A DNA stretch of 64,000 nucleotides from [Synechococcus] sp. NIES-970 (GTDB taxonomy: Bacteria > Cyanobacteriota > Cyanobacteriia > Cyanobacteriales > MRBY01): contig AP017961.1 of the NCBI GenBank assembly GCA_002356215.1, forward strand, positions 1-64,000, read 5' to 3'. This document shows positions 1 to 8,526 of this stretch, in pieces. The stretch's first letter is position 1. Each line of letters opens with the position of its first letter. Both the position numbers and the translations under genes were made by a program. The notes beneath the pieces were generated by a model that worked only from the letters and a program-made list of their open reading frames with translations, ran no database searches and was not told the DNA's origin.

Positions 1-242
1 CTGGAGATTTTTTTTGATGGGGGAAAAATATTCTATATTCTGAGGCTGATTTTCCCTTGTCAAAAAAGATAGTAAATTTCAACTATTTGTGCTGTTGCTG
101 TTTTTCTTTTGGGGTGATCGCCTGATGTCTGATAGAAATCAGGAAAGATTCAGAGAAATTTAAAGAAGCCCCCAAGACAATTTAAGGCAAAAAAAGGAAT
201 AAAAAGTACCATCATGGCGATCGCTTGAATTGAGAATGGAAA
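1..242. repeat. Long direct repeat, copy A
   Basis: This stretch recurs at 8150-8391 in the same orientation with high identity over its whole length. It holds no convincing reading frame. It begins at the window edge, so the repeat may extend further left. Differences between the copies are mostly G/C here against A/T in the other copy; for example the HIP1 octamer near 218 is intact here and reads GTGATCGC there. Its nature (remnant mobile element or duplicated segment) cannot be decided from sequence alone. Confidence 0.85.
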
Positions 243-292
243 CAATTGTTTTCAGAACCAAAACTGCCCCATCCCTGAGGCGGAATCTTTGA

Positions 293-883
293 TTAACTAT
301 GCCGCTGCTTTCTGAGATTTGAGGCGATCGCAAATCCGCTTAACTTGCATTGCTGACCATGCCTTACCTCGTTTTGTGGGGATACCTTCAGCATTGAGAT
401 ATCCCGCTCCCCATCGACTGATTCAAACCCGAACGCAGGTGACCCATAGGCATAACCGCCCTTTTCAGCTTTGGCGCGTCTACCCCCCTGGATTCGTTAA
501 TAATGTCTCTCTCTAGTTTGGCGACAGCAGGCATCATAGTGAGGATCATGTAGCCCTGTGGCCTTGTAGTATAAAAAGATTAATGCTTTTTTGGCAGGTT
601 GTAGAACATCGTCTACCAGTGTCAGAACATCACGGGTATTTCTGGCTAGTCTGTCTAATTTAGCCGCGATAATTCCATCCGCCTCATCCCGAACCATATC
701 TAAGGCCGCTTGGAATTGGGGGCGATCGCCAGTCTGCTTACCTAAACCAACCTCCTTAAAAATGCCGATAAGTTCGTGTCCGAAGGCGTAGCAATAAGCC
801 TCAATCTTTTTCTGCTGCTCTGCTAAGGAGGTGTTTTTTGCCTGCGATTCACTGGAAACCCTGATATATCCTAGCAGTTTCAC
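293..883 (-). pseudogene. Serine recombinase (resolvase/invertase type), frameshifted
   Basis: The first 110 or so codons form a resolvase catalytic domain. It starts MKLLGYIRVSSESQ, with the nucleophile serine in the RVSS motif, and continues with AKLDRLARN. After the codons for KATG the frame breaks. The expected helix continues in another frame as MILTMMPAVAKLERDIINES, and after a run of six C/G bases near 488 it shifts again to GRRAKAEKGGYAYGSPAFG, the usual link to the DNA-binding part. A stop follows at 293. Two frameshifts make this a dead gene unless they are sequencing errors, which is possible for the homopolymer one. The C-terminal DNA-binding region is short, so the gene may also be truncated. 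Confidence 0.8.
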
Positions 884-1100
884 TTTTAGGATGTGTGTGA
901 GTTTCTTCTAAAAGTCAGCCTGATAATACTCTCCTTGGCTGAACAGAAAAAGAGAATCGAAGCCTAGTGTCAGGCATTTAGACAAAGAGCAGTGGAAGGT
1001 GAATTACTAGATCTGTTTTTCCTTGCAAAAGTATTTTCTAGTAAACGAGTTGAGTAATGGATTTCAATTTAGATTAGAGGGGTCTGCGATAGATAAAAGT

Positions 1101-1514
1101 TTAGAAAGAAGTGCCACTCGTACAAACTGTTTCAAGAACTGCGCAGTCATAGCCACCATAATCAGAACAGGTATCAATTGCATAGTATTCTGCGAGATCT
1201 GGGTTTTCACCCCAACCAGAACCATAGCTACCATTAGAAGCAACCGCTAGTGAACCACAAGCATTGCTAAACCAAACAAGACTTTCACAATCACCTGTCC
1301 CATTAGATCTTTGATTACATTGGTTTTGGGCAATATTAATGGCAGCTTGTTGATTGGAATAATCATAGGAGTACCCATAGGTGCCTGTCTTTGGAGAGTA
1401 AGAAATAGCACCAAAATAATTTTGTGCTAATACAGGGCCAGAAGAGAGCAAAGGAAAAATCCCAAGGAAAATGAAATGAGATGTCCAGTGTGTGAGAAAT
1501 CTTGAGAGAAACAT
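1101..1514 (-). CDS. Secreted DUF4189-type protein
   Basis: A 137-residue protein with an N-terminal hydrophobic signal segment ending near PVLAQ, followed by a small cysteine-rich domain. The core begins YFGAISYSPKTGTYGYSYDY and has an alanine/asparagine helix (QQAAINIAQNQC), then CESLVWFSNACGSLAVA, as in DUF4189 proteins, which are secreted and of unknown role. Six further cysteines suggest disulfides outside the cytoplasm. The reading frame stays open upstream to 1622, but the start at 1514 puts the signal peptide at the N terminus and is preferred. It stands alone, with no operon partner. Confidence 0.7.
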   Translation of the reverse strand: MFLSRFLTHWTSHFIFLGIFPLLSSGPVLAQNYFGAISYSPKTGTYGYSYDYSNQQAAINIAQNQCNQRSNGTGDCESLVWFSNACGSLAVASNGSYGSGWGENPDLAEYYAIDTCSDYGGYDCAVLETVCTSGTSF

Positions 1515-1763
1515 TGAAGCGACCTTGACTTTTAACTCCAAGTATAAATGATGTACTTGAAAATATTGGACTGGTAGCAATAAAGAGATAATGACGAATT
1601 GTAGCAATGGATAAAATTTCACGGTAGTCCAATGTGATTGAAGATATACTTCGGGAGAGCTAGACTATGTCTAATAAAGTGCGACACTCTTTGTCTTAAA
1701 GTTGCGATTTAAGCAAGACACACTAAATTTTCCGCTCAAATAAGATTTTTTCAATACAGATAA

Positions 1764-2029
1764 ACTAACTTTTACGTCGGATGAATTGGAGCGTTTGGAG
1801 GTTTTACGGCAGAAGTTTACCAGAGGAGTTTTAGGCGATCGCCAAATTGCAATTGAAAGTCAAGCGAAAACAGCTTGATGAAAAGTTAAGGCAGTTAGAG
1901 CAAGAGCAAAATCGTCTGAAACTGCGAGAGAATCTGAAGGAACGCATACAAGCCGCCAAAGATGGGATTAGGCCGACCAAGCTCGAAGGAAGCTGCACGT
2001 TAAGGATGATGGGTGATCTTGTTTTCTAA
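1764..2029 (+). pseudogene. Possible frameshifted coiled-coil protein
   Basis: Two overlapping frames look like halves of one protein. The first reads LTFTSDELERLEVLRQKFTR up to the HIP1 site near 1835. The second continues as a charged helix rich in K, E, Q and L (QLKVKRKQLDEKLRQ onward) to a stop at 2029. No start with a ribosome binding site is evident and the family is not recognised. A short unrelated frame in the second half alone is the alternative reading. Confidence 0.3.
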
Positions 2030-2065
2030 AATAGATTTGTTAACCTAACTGAGAAGGCGATCGCC

Positions 2066-2275
2066 ATGACTCTGCAAGATATCCAATCCCAAATTTTGAA
2101 ATTACCAACCCAAGATAAATGGCAGCTCGTCCAAACCCTTTTAAATGCCATCCAACAGGATACTACTGCCTCAATTACTGCGCCGAAAACCTATCCCCTA
2201 CGCGGTTTACCCATCACCATTAGCGAAAACTTTGACGATCCCATGCCCGAACTCTGGGAGGCATTAGCAGAATGA
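2066..2275 (+). CDS. Antitoxin of a VapBC-like module
   Basis: A 69-residue protein: an N-terminal helical segment (MTLQDIQSQILKLPTQDKWQLVQTLL) like those of short cyanobacterial antitoxins, then a proline-rich linker and an acidic tail (DDPMPELWEALAE) of the sort that blocks a PIN toxin active site. Its stop overlaps the start of the downstream PIN gene by four bases (ATGA), the usual translational coupling of such pairs. Function is inferred mainly from size and position. Confidence 0.7.
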   Translation: MTLQDIQSQILKLPTQDKWQLVQTLLNAIQQDTTASITAPKTYPLRGLPITISENFDDPMPELWEALAE

Positions 2276-2667
2276 TTCTCCTAGATACTCATACATGGCT
2301 ATGGTTACTCCATGATCCTGACCAATTATCTACCCCAGCCCAAAGCATCATCACTGAAGCTGAAAACAGTAACAGTATTCTTATTTCCAGTATTTCAGTC
2401 TGGGAAATTGCTACCAAACAGAACCTGAATAAACTACAGCTCCCCTTACCCATTAACCAATGGTTTGAACTAGCCCAACAACAACCTGGTACAACGATTG
2501 AACCTCTTATGCCCCTCGATGCTATCCACAGTGCCAACCTCCCTGGAGAATTTCATAAAGACCCAGCTGACCGAATATTAGTGGCGATCGCCCGACGCTA
2601 TGACGTCCCTTTGATTACTTGCGATCAAAAAATCTTGAACTATCCTCACGTCAAAACTATCTCGTAA
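2272..2667 (+). CDS. PIN-domain toxin (VapC type)
   Basis: A 131-residue PIN-domain protein, expected to be a Mg-dependent RNase. It has the conserved acidic residues in order: the first Asp in LLDTHTW at the N terminus, Glu in SVWEIATK, and the C-terminal acids in HKDPADRILVAIA and ITCDQKIL. WLWLLHDP is typical of the subgroup of VapC toxins common in cyanobacteria. It is coupled to the antitoxin by an ATGA overlap. The last 11 bases overlap the end of the convergent gene at 2657-2932. Confidence 0.88.
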   Translation: MILLDTHTWLWLLHDPDQLSTPAQSIITEAENSNSILISSISVWEIATKQNLNKLQLPLPINQWFELAQQQPGTTIEPLMPLDAIHSANLPGEFHKDPADRILVAIARRYDVPLITCDQKILNYPHVKTIS

Positions 2668-2932
2668 TGGTTTGCATCTGGTCGCTAAGTTTGTGAGCTG
2701 TCCTCAGATGAAAGTCTTTTTGACGGTTCGCCATATGGACTAGCGAGCGTATTTGAACAGAAACCTTGTGATTTAAAGCCAATTGGATAAGGTTTAATGG
2801 CTCCTCGTCATTAACCTCAAATTGTTCTTGATACCGCCGCCGCTCCTCAGTGGCCTTTTGTTTCTCAAGCTTCTTAGTCTCAAGGAGATCGCGGGCCTCT
2901 TCAATAAATGCGGCCGGCAAAACTTTTGGCAT
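2657..2932 (-). CDS. Hypothetical charged protein
   Basis: A 91-residue, highly charged, probably helical protein. The N-terminal half is Lys/Glu/Arg-rich (ETKKLEKQKATEERRRYQEQF) and a more hydrophobic segment follows (LNLIQLALNHKVSVQIRSLVHMANR). I do not recognise the family. It is convergent with the PIN toxin and overlaps it by 11 bases at the 3' end. No strong ribosome binding site precedes the ATG. Confidence 0.45.
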   Translation of the reverse strand: MPKVLPAAFIEEARDLLETKKLEKQKATEERRRYQEQFEVNDEEPLNLIQLALNHKVSVQIRSLVHMANRQKDFHLRTAHKLSDQMQTITR

Positions 2933-3433
2933 TGTTTATGTGGGTACAGTCTTTCTATAACACTGTAAGGCAAGGTTATCCTACTACAACTCACACTGAT
3001 CTATGTGTTGGAACAACAGTCGATATAAAAATTGACGTAGGTTTTAACAAATTTTTTCTTTCTGCATTACAGAGTATTACCATTTTTGGTGTGGCGTTAT
3101 ACCAAATCAATAAATTGCGGATACAGATAATCCCCCCATTAACCATTCCCAGCGGGTTGGGCTCTGCACTTTTTCTGCGGATAATCCCTGAATTCATTCA
3201 CTAATATCCTTCTGCATATCCTTTAGCTTCTTATAAATTCACCATTTCACTGTCCTCTTCAATGCCTGCAAGACTCACTCAGTCCACTTCAGGGAATGCT
3301 TATTTATTGAGAGTAGAAGCACAAAAGCAAAAAGGGACATTGCCGTAACGCCCCCAGTTGAGTGTTTGATCAGGATTCGTGATCTCAGTAATTGAGACGG
3401 GTCTTGATACTTGATGTCGTTTCAGCTGATAGG
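2933..3433. other. Intergenic, no recognisable gene
   Basis: About 500 bases. Short open frames exist on both strands here but have no ribosome binding site, no family resemblance and an atypical composition. I see no repeat, RNA gene or clear terminator. Confidence 0.5.
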
Positions 3434-3922
3434 TTATGACCCATGGGTTAACGCAGGGGCAGCTTGGACTTGGGCTAAGAATTTCGCATATTCATCGCCC
3501 ACCATAAAGTTCAGATACCGATCTGACATATCACTGGTGAGGAGTTCTAGAAGAACTGTGTTTTCGAGCCAAAATTCGATCACCGCGAAGGGACCGCGAT
3601 CGCAGAAACGACAGATCCAGCCTTCTCGGGCAGCAATTTCCTGAATGGTGGATAGGCTAATGGGCACAGATAGGGCAGCATGGACATGGGTGAAATTGGA
3701 GCGATCGCCGACCTGTTTGCTCGCATCCACCGCTTCATCCCCTGGGATCAAAACGACATCGGCAGGGAAAATTTCGATCGCTGTACCATGAGCATCATTG
3801 GCGATCGCAATATAAGCACCTGGGTGAATGGGAAATTCAAAAAATTGTCCGTGCATGAGTTCAGCTAGGACTTTTGCGACTCGGGCAGGTTGATGGGCGG
3901 CAAGAGAAAGATGGTGAAGCAT
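3434..3922 (-). CDS. Conserved cyanobacterial VOC-like protein
   Basis: A 162-residue cytoplasmic protein. It starts MLHHLSLAAHQPARVAKVLA and continues with PGAYIAIANDAHGTAIEIFP, a beta-alpha-beta pattern resembling half of a glyoxalase/VOC fold, with His and Glu residues that could bind a metal. The ATG at 3922 is chosen because GGAGAG lies just upstream; the open frame continues to 4096 but that extension is lysine/leucine-rich and unlike a domain. It is divergent from the STAND gene with a 202-base gap, so the two may share a control region. No enzymatic role is known to me. Confidence 0.65.
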   Translation of the reverse strand: MLHHLSLAAHQPARVAKVLAELMHGQFFEFPIHPGAYIAIANDAHGTAIEIFPADVVLIPGDEAVDASKQVGDRSNFTHVHAALSVPISLSTIQEIAAREGWICRFCDRGPFAVIEFWLENTVLLELLTSDMSDRYLNFMVGDEYAKFLAQVQAAPALTHGS

Positions 3923-4124
3923 TGTTGTCTCTCCATTAAATGGGGTTTGAGTGTCTTGTAAATATCCTGTTTGATATCTTTTGGACCTCTTTTGGATATC
4001 TTCTAGTTTGCGTTTTCCCTCGCTGTAATTCCAGGGAAGATAAGTAAACTTAAGGAGTAACTTAAGGGGAAAGATCAAGAGCAACTTAAGGAGCAACCAA
4101 ACGGAATCTTAGAGTTAGGGCGAT

Positions 4125-7100
4125 ATGGGACGTAAACGGGGTGTTGTTTTAAGTGACAGTGGCGATCGCCGATTACAGATTGCCAAATTGCAGCTTGCCC
4201 AACAAACCTCCCAGGGAAAAACCGCCTGGACACTAGAGCAGTTAAGTGAACACACCCAACTTTCAGAGAAAACCATCGCGAAAATTGTTGGTCGTCAAAT
4301 TGCCGTTGATAAACAAAGTCTGGAGCTATTTTTTGCTGCGTTTCAGTTAGTCCTAGAACCGACTGATTATGACTATCCCGACTCTGCTATGAGTCCCCAA
4401 ACTGGGGCATCACCGACCCAAAACCCGACGGTGAACTGGGGGGAAGCGCCCGATGTTTCAGTCTTTTATGGCAGAGACGAGGAATTAAACCAACTGCATC
4501 GCTGGTTACAAGGGGATGTGCCCGCCCGTTGTATTGGCATCTTTGGGATGGGCGGTATTGGTAAAACGTCTTTGGTGACGACCTTTGTACATCAAGTGGT
4601 GGAGGCGGTGGATTGTGCCTATGGGTTTGAGTTTGTGATTTGGCGATCGCTGCGTAATGCCCCCACCCTGACGCAAATTTTAGGGGAATGGATTAGCCTG
4701 GTTTCCCGTCAGCAAGACTCCACGGCAACGACGGCAAATCTCCTGCCCTATCTGCAAAAACACCGCTGTTTGTTGGTTCTAGATAATGGTGAAACGATTT
4801 TAAATACGGGGCAATCGGGGCGTTATCGTCCGGGCTATGAGGATTATGGAGAATTAATTCGTCTGTTTGGGGAAGTGTCCCACCGCAGTTGTTTGATCTT
4901 GACCAGTCGTGAGAAGTCTTTGGAATTTATCACCCTGGAAGGGGAATTATACCCAGTGCGATCACTCAATTTACAAGGGGCAAACCAAGCGATTCCGGCA
5001 CTTCTACAGGCGAAGGGCTTAACGGGTACACCAACACAATTGGCGCAATTAGCGGCAAGGTATGGGGGTAGTCCCCTGGCGATTAAGATGATTGCCACGG
5101 TGATTCAGGATGTGTTTGCGGGAGATATGGCAGCATTTTTAGGGCAGGAGATGGTTCTATTTGGTGGTATTCGTCACCTGTTGGATCAGCAGTTCGCACG
5201 ATTGTCTTCCCTGGAAAAGACTTTGATGTATTGGTTGGCGATCGCGCGGGATTGGGTCACTCTAGCGGAATTGCAGGGCTATCTCTTACCGCCTGTACCA
5301 TTAGGGGCGGTGGTGGAAGCCTTGGCGAGTTTACATTGGCGATCGCTCATCCAGATTCAAGGTCAACGCTACACCCAACAGCCCTTGGTGATGGAATATA
5401 TGACGGAAAGCTTGGTGGAACAGCTTTGTTGCGCCTTAATCAATTGGGGACTCAATGGTGATCCGAACGAGCCATCGACCCGGGGTTTGCTCCATTGCCA
5501 TGCCATTTTGTTTGCCAACGCGAAGGAGATGATTCGGGTCAGTCAGGAACGCTTGATTGTGGGGGCATTAGTGGCGCAACTCCAGTCCCATTTTGGTTGC
5601 CAAGGGGCGATCGCAAATCATCTCAAGGGGGTCTTAGCCCAACTCCAACAACAGGTTGAACCCAAAGTTTTGACGGGACAGCAAGCACCTCAACCCAGCT
5701 ATGGGGCGGGAAATCTGCTCAATTTATTAGTCCATTTGCAGGCGGATCTCCGGGGGATTAACTGTGCAGGTTTGGCTGTGTGGCATGGCTATCTACCGAA
5801 AATTCCCTTACCTCAAACGGACTTTCGTTATAGTGATGTCAGCCATTCCGTGTTGGCGCAGACCTTTAGTGCCGTTTTTGCCGTTGCCTTTAGTCCCTGC
5901 GGTCAGTACTTTGCCACGGGGGAAATTAATGGTTATCTACGTCTCTGGCGGGTGCAGGATGGTCAGCTGATTTGGGCAGTGCGTGCTTGCCAAGCTTGGG
6001 TCTGGGCGATCGCCTGTAGTCCGAGTGGCACTTATCTTGCCGCTGCCACGGGGGATAGGGAAATTAGTCTGTGGTATCGAGAGGATGGCATAAAAGCCAA
6101 GGTTTTCCAAGGTCATGGGGATCAACTCCATCAGGTTGTCTTTGATCCGACGGAAACCTATTTAGCCTCCGCCAGTGGTGATGGTACGGTGCGACTGTGG
6201 GATTTAGCGACAGGCAAAATGCTCCATACCTTTGCAGGTCACGGCTCCCATGCCTATGGGGTTTGTTTTAGCCCCGATGGATCTATGCTGGCGACGGCGG
6301 GTAGCAATCAACGGATTTTTTGCTGGGATGTGCGGACGGGTCATCTGTGCCAAACTTTGGGGAGTAGCCCAGAGGCGGAATGTCACACTGCAGTCATCTA
6401 TAGCATTGATATCAACCCCCAGGGCGATCGCCTCATTAGTGGTAGCGGTGATCATTGCCTAAAATTATGGGATCTCACCACCGGTCAATTACTCCAAACC
6501 CTAACGGGGCATTCTTCCCATGTGTTGTCGGTCAAATTTAGTCCCGATGGCATGGCGATCGCCAGCAGTAGCAGTGACTGTACCATCCGCCTGTGGGATA
6601 GCCAGAGCGGTGCGCCACAATCTTTACTCCAAGCCCATATGAATTGGGTACGTACCGTGACCTTCAGCCCCGATGGTCAAACCCTGCTCTCCGCCAGTAG
6701 TGACTACACCATCCGACTATGGCAGGTCAAAACGGGACATTTACAACGCACTTGGTTCGGCTATAACCAATGGGTTTGGTCGCTGGAATTACTCCCCCAA
6801 CAGTGCATTGCCGGAGGTTTAGGGGATGGTTCTATTGGGATTTGGGAAGCCACTTCCGGCAAGTTAACTCGCATTTTATCAAGTCATCAAAGTTGGGTAC
6901 TTTGTCTAACGATCAACCCTGCCCAAACCCTTTTAGCCAGTGGCAGCGGCGACAATACCATTCACCTCCACCATTATCCCAGTGGCAAAACTCTACAAAT
7001 TCTAGAGGGACATCGTGGTCAAGTCTTAGGTCTCCAATTCAGTCCGACGGAGCCTCTGCTGGCAAGTGGTAGCAGTGATTATCAGATTTGCCTGTGGGAT

Positions 7101-7754
7101 GTGGAACAGGGACAGATTATTCGTCGTTTGGCAGCCCATCAAGATTGGGTGCGCTCCTTATGCTTTAGCCCTAATGGGCAATGGTTAGCCAGTGGTAGCC
7201 ATGATGGTACAGCGAAAATTTGGGAGGTTGCCACGGGGGAATGTGTGCGGACTTTTGATCAGTTTCAAGGCTGGGTCTGGAGTGTCGCCTTCCATCCTCA
7301 AGAAGCGCTGGTGGCGATCGCCTGCGGTCAGGAAGTCACCACTTGGGATCTCACCACGGGTCAACATTTGCAAACTTACCGGGGTGCAACCTCTTGGGTA
7401 CGGAGTATTTGCTTTAGTCTCGATGGTCAATGGTTAGCCGGGGGAGGGCAGGATCAGTACATTCACCTGTGGGCAGTTGCCAAACCAGACCATCACCGCT
7501 GTTTTCAGGGTCACAACCAAACGATTTTGGGTCTTAAATTTATGGGAAATGGCATAGATAACAATCTGCAACTAGTGAGCAGTAGCGCCGATGAAACCTT
7601 AAAAATTTGGGACATTACCACTGGGCTGTGTCAACAAACCCTACAACCGGAACGACTCTATGCGGGTATGCAAATCACAGGTCTGCGGGGGTTAGCTCCA
7701 GGGGCGATCGCCAATCTGCAATCTTTAGGGGCGATCGAGGACTCCTCCAGTTAA
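4125..7754 (+). CDS. STAND (NB-ARC) ATPase with 14 WD40 repeats
   Basis: A 1209-residue signal-transduction ATPase. Residues 1-85 form a helical, HTH-like N-terminal domain (LEQLSEHTQLSEKTIAKIVG). The NB-ARC module follows, with Walker A GMGGIGKTS at 141-149, Walker B LLVLDN at 216-221 and a later GGSPLAIK motif. From about residue 580 to 1175 I count 14 WD40 units, each ending in an xLWD-like strand, enough for two seven-bladed propellers. Such proteins are nucleotide switches in which repeats sense a ligand and the N-terminal domain signals. Cyanobacteria carry many; some relatives act in defence against phage, but nothing here proves that role. No partner gene follows. Confidence 0.92.
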   Translation: MGRKRGVVLSDSGDRRLQIAKLQLAQQTSQGKTAWTLEQLSEHTQLSEKTIAKIVGRQIAVDKQSLELFFAAFQLVLEPTDYDYPDSAMSPQTGASPTQNPTVNWGEAPDVSVFYGRDEELNQLHRWLQGDVPARCIGIFGMGGIGKTSLVTTFVHQVVEAVDCAYGFEFVIWRSLRNAPTLTQILGEWISLVSRQQDSTATTANLLPYLQKHRCLLVLDNGETILNTGQSGRYRPGYEDYGELIRLFGEVSHRSCLILTSREKSLEFITLEGELYPVRSLNLQGANQAIPALLQAKGLTGTPTQLAQLAARYGGSPLAIKMIATVIQDVFAGDMAAFLGQEMVLFGGIRHLLDQQFARLSSLEKTLMYWLAIARDWVTLAELQGYLLPPVPLGAVVEALASLHWRSLIQIQGQRYTQQPLVMEYMTESLVEQLCCALINWGLNGDPNEPSTRGLLHCHAILFANAKEMIRVSQERLIVGALVAQLQSHFGCQGAIANHLKGVLAQLQQQVEPKVLTGQQAPQPSYGAGNLLNLLVHLQADLRGINCAGLAVWHGYLPKIPLPQTDFRYSDVSHSVLAQTFSAVFAVAFSPCGQYFATGEINGYLRLWRVQDGQLIWAVRACQAWVWAIACSPSGTYLAAATGDREISLWYREDGIKAKVFQGHGDQLHQVVFDPTETYLASASGDGTVRLWDLATGKMLHTFAGHGSHAYGVCFSPDGSMLATAGSNQRIFCWDVRTGHLCQTLGSSPEAECHTAVIYSIDINPQGDRLISGSGDHCLKLWDLTTGQLLQTLTGHSSHVLSVKFSPDGMAIASSSSDCTIRLWDSQSGAPQSLLQAHMNWVRTVTFSPDGQTLLSASSDYTIRLWQVKTGHLQRTWFGYNQWVWSLELLPQQCIAGGLGDGSIGIWEATSGKLTRILSSHQSWVLCLTINPAQTLLASGSGDNTIHLHHYPSGKTLQILEGHRGQVLGLQFSPTEPLLASGSSDYQICLWDVEQGQIIRRLAAHQDWVRSLCFSPNGQWLASGSHDGTAKIWEVATGECVRTFDQFQGWVWSVAFHPQEALVAIACGQEVTTWDLTTGQHLQTYRGATSWVRSICFSLDGQWLAGGGQDQYIHLWAVAKPDHHRCFQGHNQTILGLKFMGNGIDNNLQLVSSSADETLKIWDITTGLCQQTLQPERLYAGMQITGLRGLAPGAIANLQSLGAIEDSSS

Positions 7755-8149
7755 AGGACGAGGAGCCGCTAACCCGTAAGAATGGATTATTAACGAAAGA
7801 TTAGGCAGTGGTGATCGCCGTCTGAAATTTTCAGAACCTACCCGAATCGGTTATCGAATTTTTGGATCCCGATGTCTCATCATCGACTGATTTATATAAG
7901 TTCATCAATAGACTCAAAAAAGAAAAATAGTGATTTTGTACTAATTTTTGCGATACAGAGGATTTGCTACAACTTACGCACTCACTGGGGCGGCGGAAAT
8001 GCTATAGAGGTCGCTAATTCTCAATAATTCACAGAAAATAGGGGTTTATTAATGATCAAAAGAGAGAGAATCTATAGCAAATCCTATGCATGGGTGAAAG
8101 CATCATTCACTGGTTAGATCGAGGAAATTTCCCCACATATTACGTACCT
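7755..8149. other. Intergenic, no recognisable gene
   Basis: Non-coding sequence between the STAND gene and the second copy of the long repeat. The short frame overlapping the 3' end of the STAND gene is a shadow. No terminator with a clear stem and U-run was found. Confidence 0.5.
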
Positions 8150-8391
8150 CTGGAAGGTTTTTTTTAATGGGGGAAAAATATCTATATTTTGAAGCTAATT
8201 TTCTCTTGTTAAAAAAGATAGTAAATTTCAACTATTTGTGCTGCTGCTGTTTTTCTTTTGGGGTGATTGCCTGATGTCTAATAGAAATCAGGAAAGATTC
8301 AGAGAAATTTAAAGAGTTTCCCAAGACAATTTAAGGCAGAAAAAGGAATAAAAAGTATCATCGTGGTGATCGCTTGAATTGAGAATGGAAA
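8150..8391. repeat. Long direct repeat, copy B
   Basis: A direct repeat of positions 1-242, with small indels near the 5' end and scattered substitutions. Most substitutions replace G or C of copy A by A or T, and the HIP1 octamer of copy A is degraded here to GTGATCGC. The two copies flank the recombinase remnant, the VapBC-like pair and the STAND gene, an interval of about 7.9 kb. Confidence 0.85.
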
Positions 8392-8526
8392 TGAACGTTA
8401 TGACTAATCATGTGTAATTGTATTAAGTAAAAGGGTTTGAAATGGTCTATGTTTTTCAAATCTCAAAAGTGAAACTAAAATAAGTTTTTATGTACTGTTA
8501 TGGGTAGGTAATATAAAAGCTGACCC

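Noticed and set aside
2908-3204. Plus-strand 98-codon frame
   Set aside because: It opens inside the convergent hypothetical gene and has no ribosome binding site or recognisable domain.
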